Part shown: positions 21,548 to 22,222 of the stretch, in pieces | Layout of the letters: each line of letters starts with the position of its first letter | How positions within the stretch are numbered: the stretch's first letter is position 1 | NCBI GenBank assembly: GCA_965653565.1 | Contig: CBFHAI010000070.1 | Location: 1-22,222 of the forward strand | Length of the DNA stretch: 22,222 nt | Direction of reading: 5' to 3' | From: JALCLA01 sp965653565 | GTDB taxonomy: Bacteria; Pseudomonadota; Gammaproteobacteria; Xanthomonadales; Xanthomonadaceae | The notes under the pieces: model-generated | Database searches by the model: none | What the model saw: only the letters and a program-made list of their open reading frames with translations | What the model was told of the DNA's origin: nothing | Program-made: the position numbers and the translations under genes

Positions 21548-22222
21548 ATGCAAGTCACAACCAAGCCGGCGAACCAAGTGAACTATCCCAATCGAATGCT
21601 CCACACCGGCTGGCTCGCCGGCGCTGTCTTTGCCGTGGCGATGTTCTGGGCCGCAGCGCAGACGCCCGGCTACGAGCACGCACTGCATTCGGTGAGTCTG
21701 CTCGGCAGTGCGGTGGCGGCGGTGCCGCGGGCTTTCAACATCGCGGGGTTCGTCGCGCCGGGCTTGTTGCTGGCGATTTTCGCGCTGGCGCTGGGACGGG
21801 AATTGCGCGCGCTGGGGGGTGGGTTCGCGCTGCGGCTGGCGGTCAATTTCATGTTGATCACGGGGCTCGCGTTTGCGGCCGCGGGGTTGTGGCCGTACAC
21901 GCCCGGCGATGCCGACGACGCGCGCTCGCAGTACCACGTCGCGGCACTCGGCGTGGCGATGATCGCGGTGCTGCCGTCGATGGCGGTGCTGGCGGCGGCG
22001 TTGCGCGCGCGCGGCTGGCGGCCGTTGCCGCAACTGGGCGGCGCGTTCGCGGCACTGCTGCTGTTGTGTCTCGTGCTGCCGGCCGATCGCTGGATGCCCG
22101 GTTGGGCCGGATTGCCTGGATTTTCGCAGCGCCTGGCGCTGCTGGTGTTCTTCGCGTGGCCGGCGCTGGTCAGCGGGGTGGGGGGGGGGGGGGGGCGGCC
22201 ACGCCCGGCGAGGAGCGAAACA
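21548..22222 (+). CDS. DUF998 family membrane protein, truncated
   Basis: An integral membrane protein that looks like the DUF998 family runs off the right edge after 225 codons. ATG 21548 is the first start; ATG 21596 (MLHTGWLAGAVFAVAMFW) lies closer to the first membrane helix. Typical pieces are YEHALHSVSLLGSAVAAVPRAFNIAGFVAPGLLLAIFALALG, VNFMLITGLAFAAAGLWPYTPGD, and RSQYHVAALGVAMIAVLPSMAVL. About six hydrophobic segments are seen, with a conserved His in SQYHVAA. The last 15 residues follow a 16-G run and may be out of frame because of a sequencing or assembly error. No specific function is established for the family. Confidence 0.75.
   Translation, partial: MQVTTKPANQVNYPNRMLHTGWLAGAVFAVAMFWAAAQTPGYEHALHSVSLLGSAVAAVPRAFNIAGFVAPGLLLAIFALALGRELRALGGGFALRLAVNFMLITGLAFAAAGLWPYTPGDADDARSQYHVAALGVAMIAVLPSMAVLAAALRARGWRPLPQLGGAFAALLLLCLVLPADRWMPGWAGLPGFSQRLALLVFFAWPALVSGVGGGGGRPRPARSET
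22180..22195. repeat. 16-G homopolymer
   Basis: An uninterrupted run of sixteen G follows GGGGT inside the DUF998-like reading frame. It encodes only glycines where a membrane helix or short C-terminal tail is expected. It is more likely a sequencing or assembly artefact than real coding sequence. Confidence 0.8.

Overview
The window is high-GC bacterial DNA, and every recognisable gene fits a gammaproteobacterium of the order Lysobacterales (Xanthomonadales). This placement is inference. It rests on the minor-pilin operon order fimT-pilV-pilW-pilX-pilY1-pilE without pilY2, on intergenic families built of GGGAATCGGGAAT and GGACGCGAAGGA units that I associate with this order, and on secreted proteins ending in a DGFE tail. 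I found no rRNA, tRNA, CRISPR array, insertion sequence or phage gene.

Layout. Positions 1-59 hold the last codons of an unidentified gene, followed by about 450 gene-free bases. Positions 515-7198 (minus strand) are a complete type IV pilus minor-pilin and tip-adhesin operon. Its genes overlap by ATGA at three junctions, and it closes in a textbook intrinsic terminator at 463-489. Diverging from it at 7356 is an AlgZ/LytS-type histidine kinase. The 157-base gap between them carries three CGTTC-type motifs resembling AlgR boxes, so kinase and pilus operon may form one regulatory unit, although no response regulator lies in the window. A bidirectional terminator separates the kinase from a DUF885 zinc-peptidase-like lipoprotein and a second small lipoprotein.

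At 11275 sits a gene of clearly lower GC for a small secreted protein with a C-terminal DGFE tail. Next come yhhQ (queuosine-precursor transporter) and a DUF502 membrane protein as an overlapping pair, then about 350 bases of repeat DNA. A transmembrane Ser/Thr kinase with an extracytoplasmic FGE-like domain follows, divergent from a small P-loop kinase-like gene. A 999-residue secreted reprolysin-type metalloprotease with Ig-like and DUF11-like domains comes next, and it ends in the same DGFE tail. The last genes are a DUF4442 thioesterase-like protein, a CnoX-like thioredoxin-TPR protein and a truncated DUF998 membrane protein containing a suspicious 16-G run.

The most unusual items are: (i) a 15-bp-period array of the near-palindrome GTTTGAAAC with unrelated spacers upstream of the DUF4442 gene; (ii) a PPC-like domain inserted in the N-terminal von Willebrand region of PilY1; (iii) the shared DGFE C-terminal tail on two otherwise unrelated secreted proteins; (iv) the kinase placed back to back with the pilus operon. 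All functional statements come from reading the sequence and recalling family features; no database search was run.
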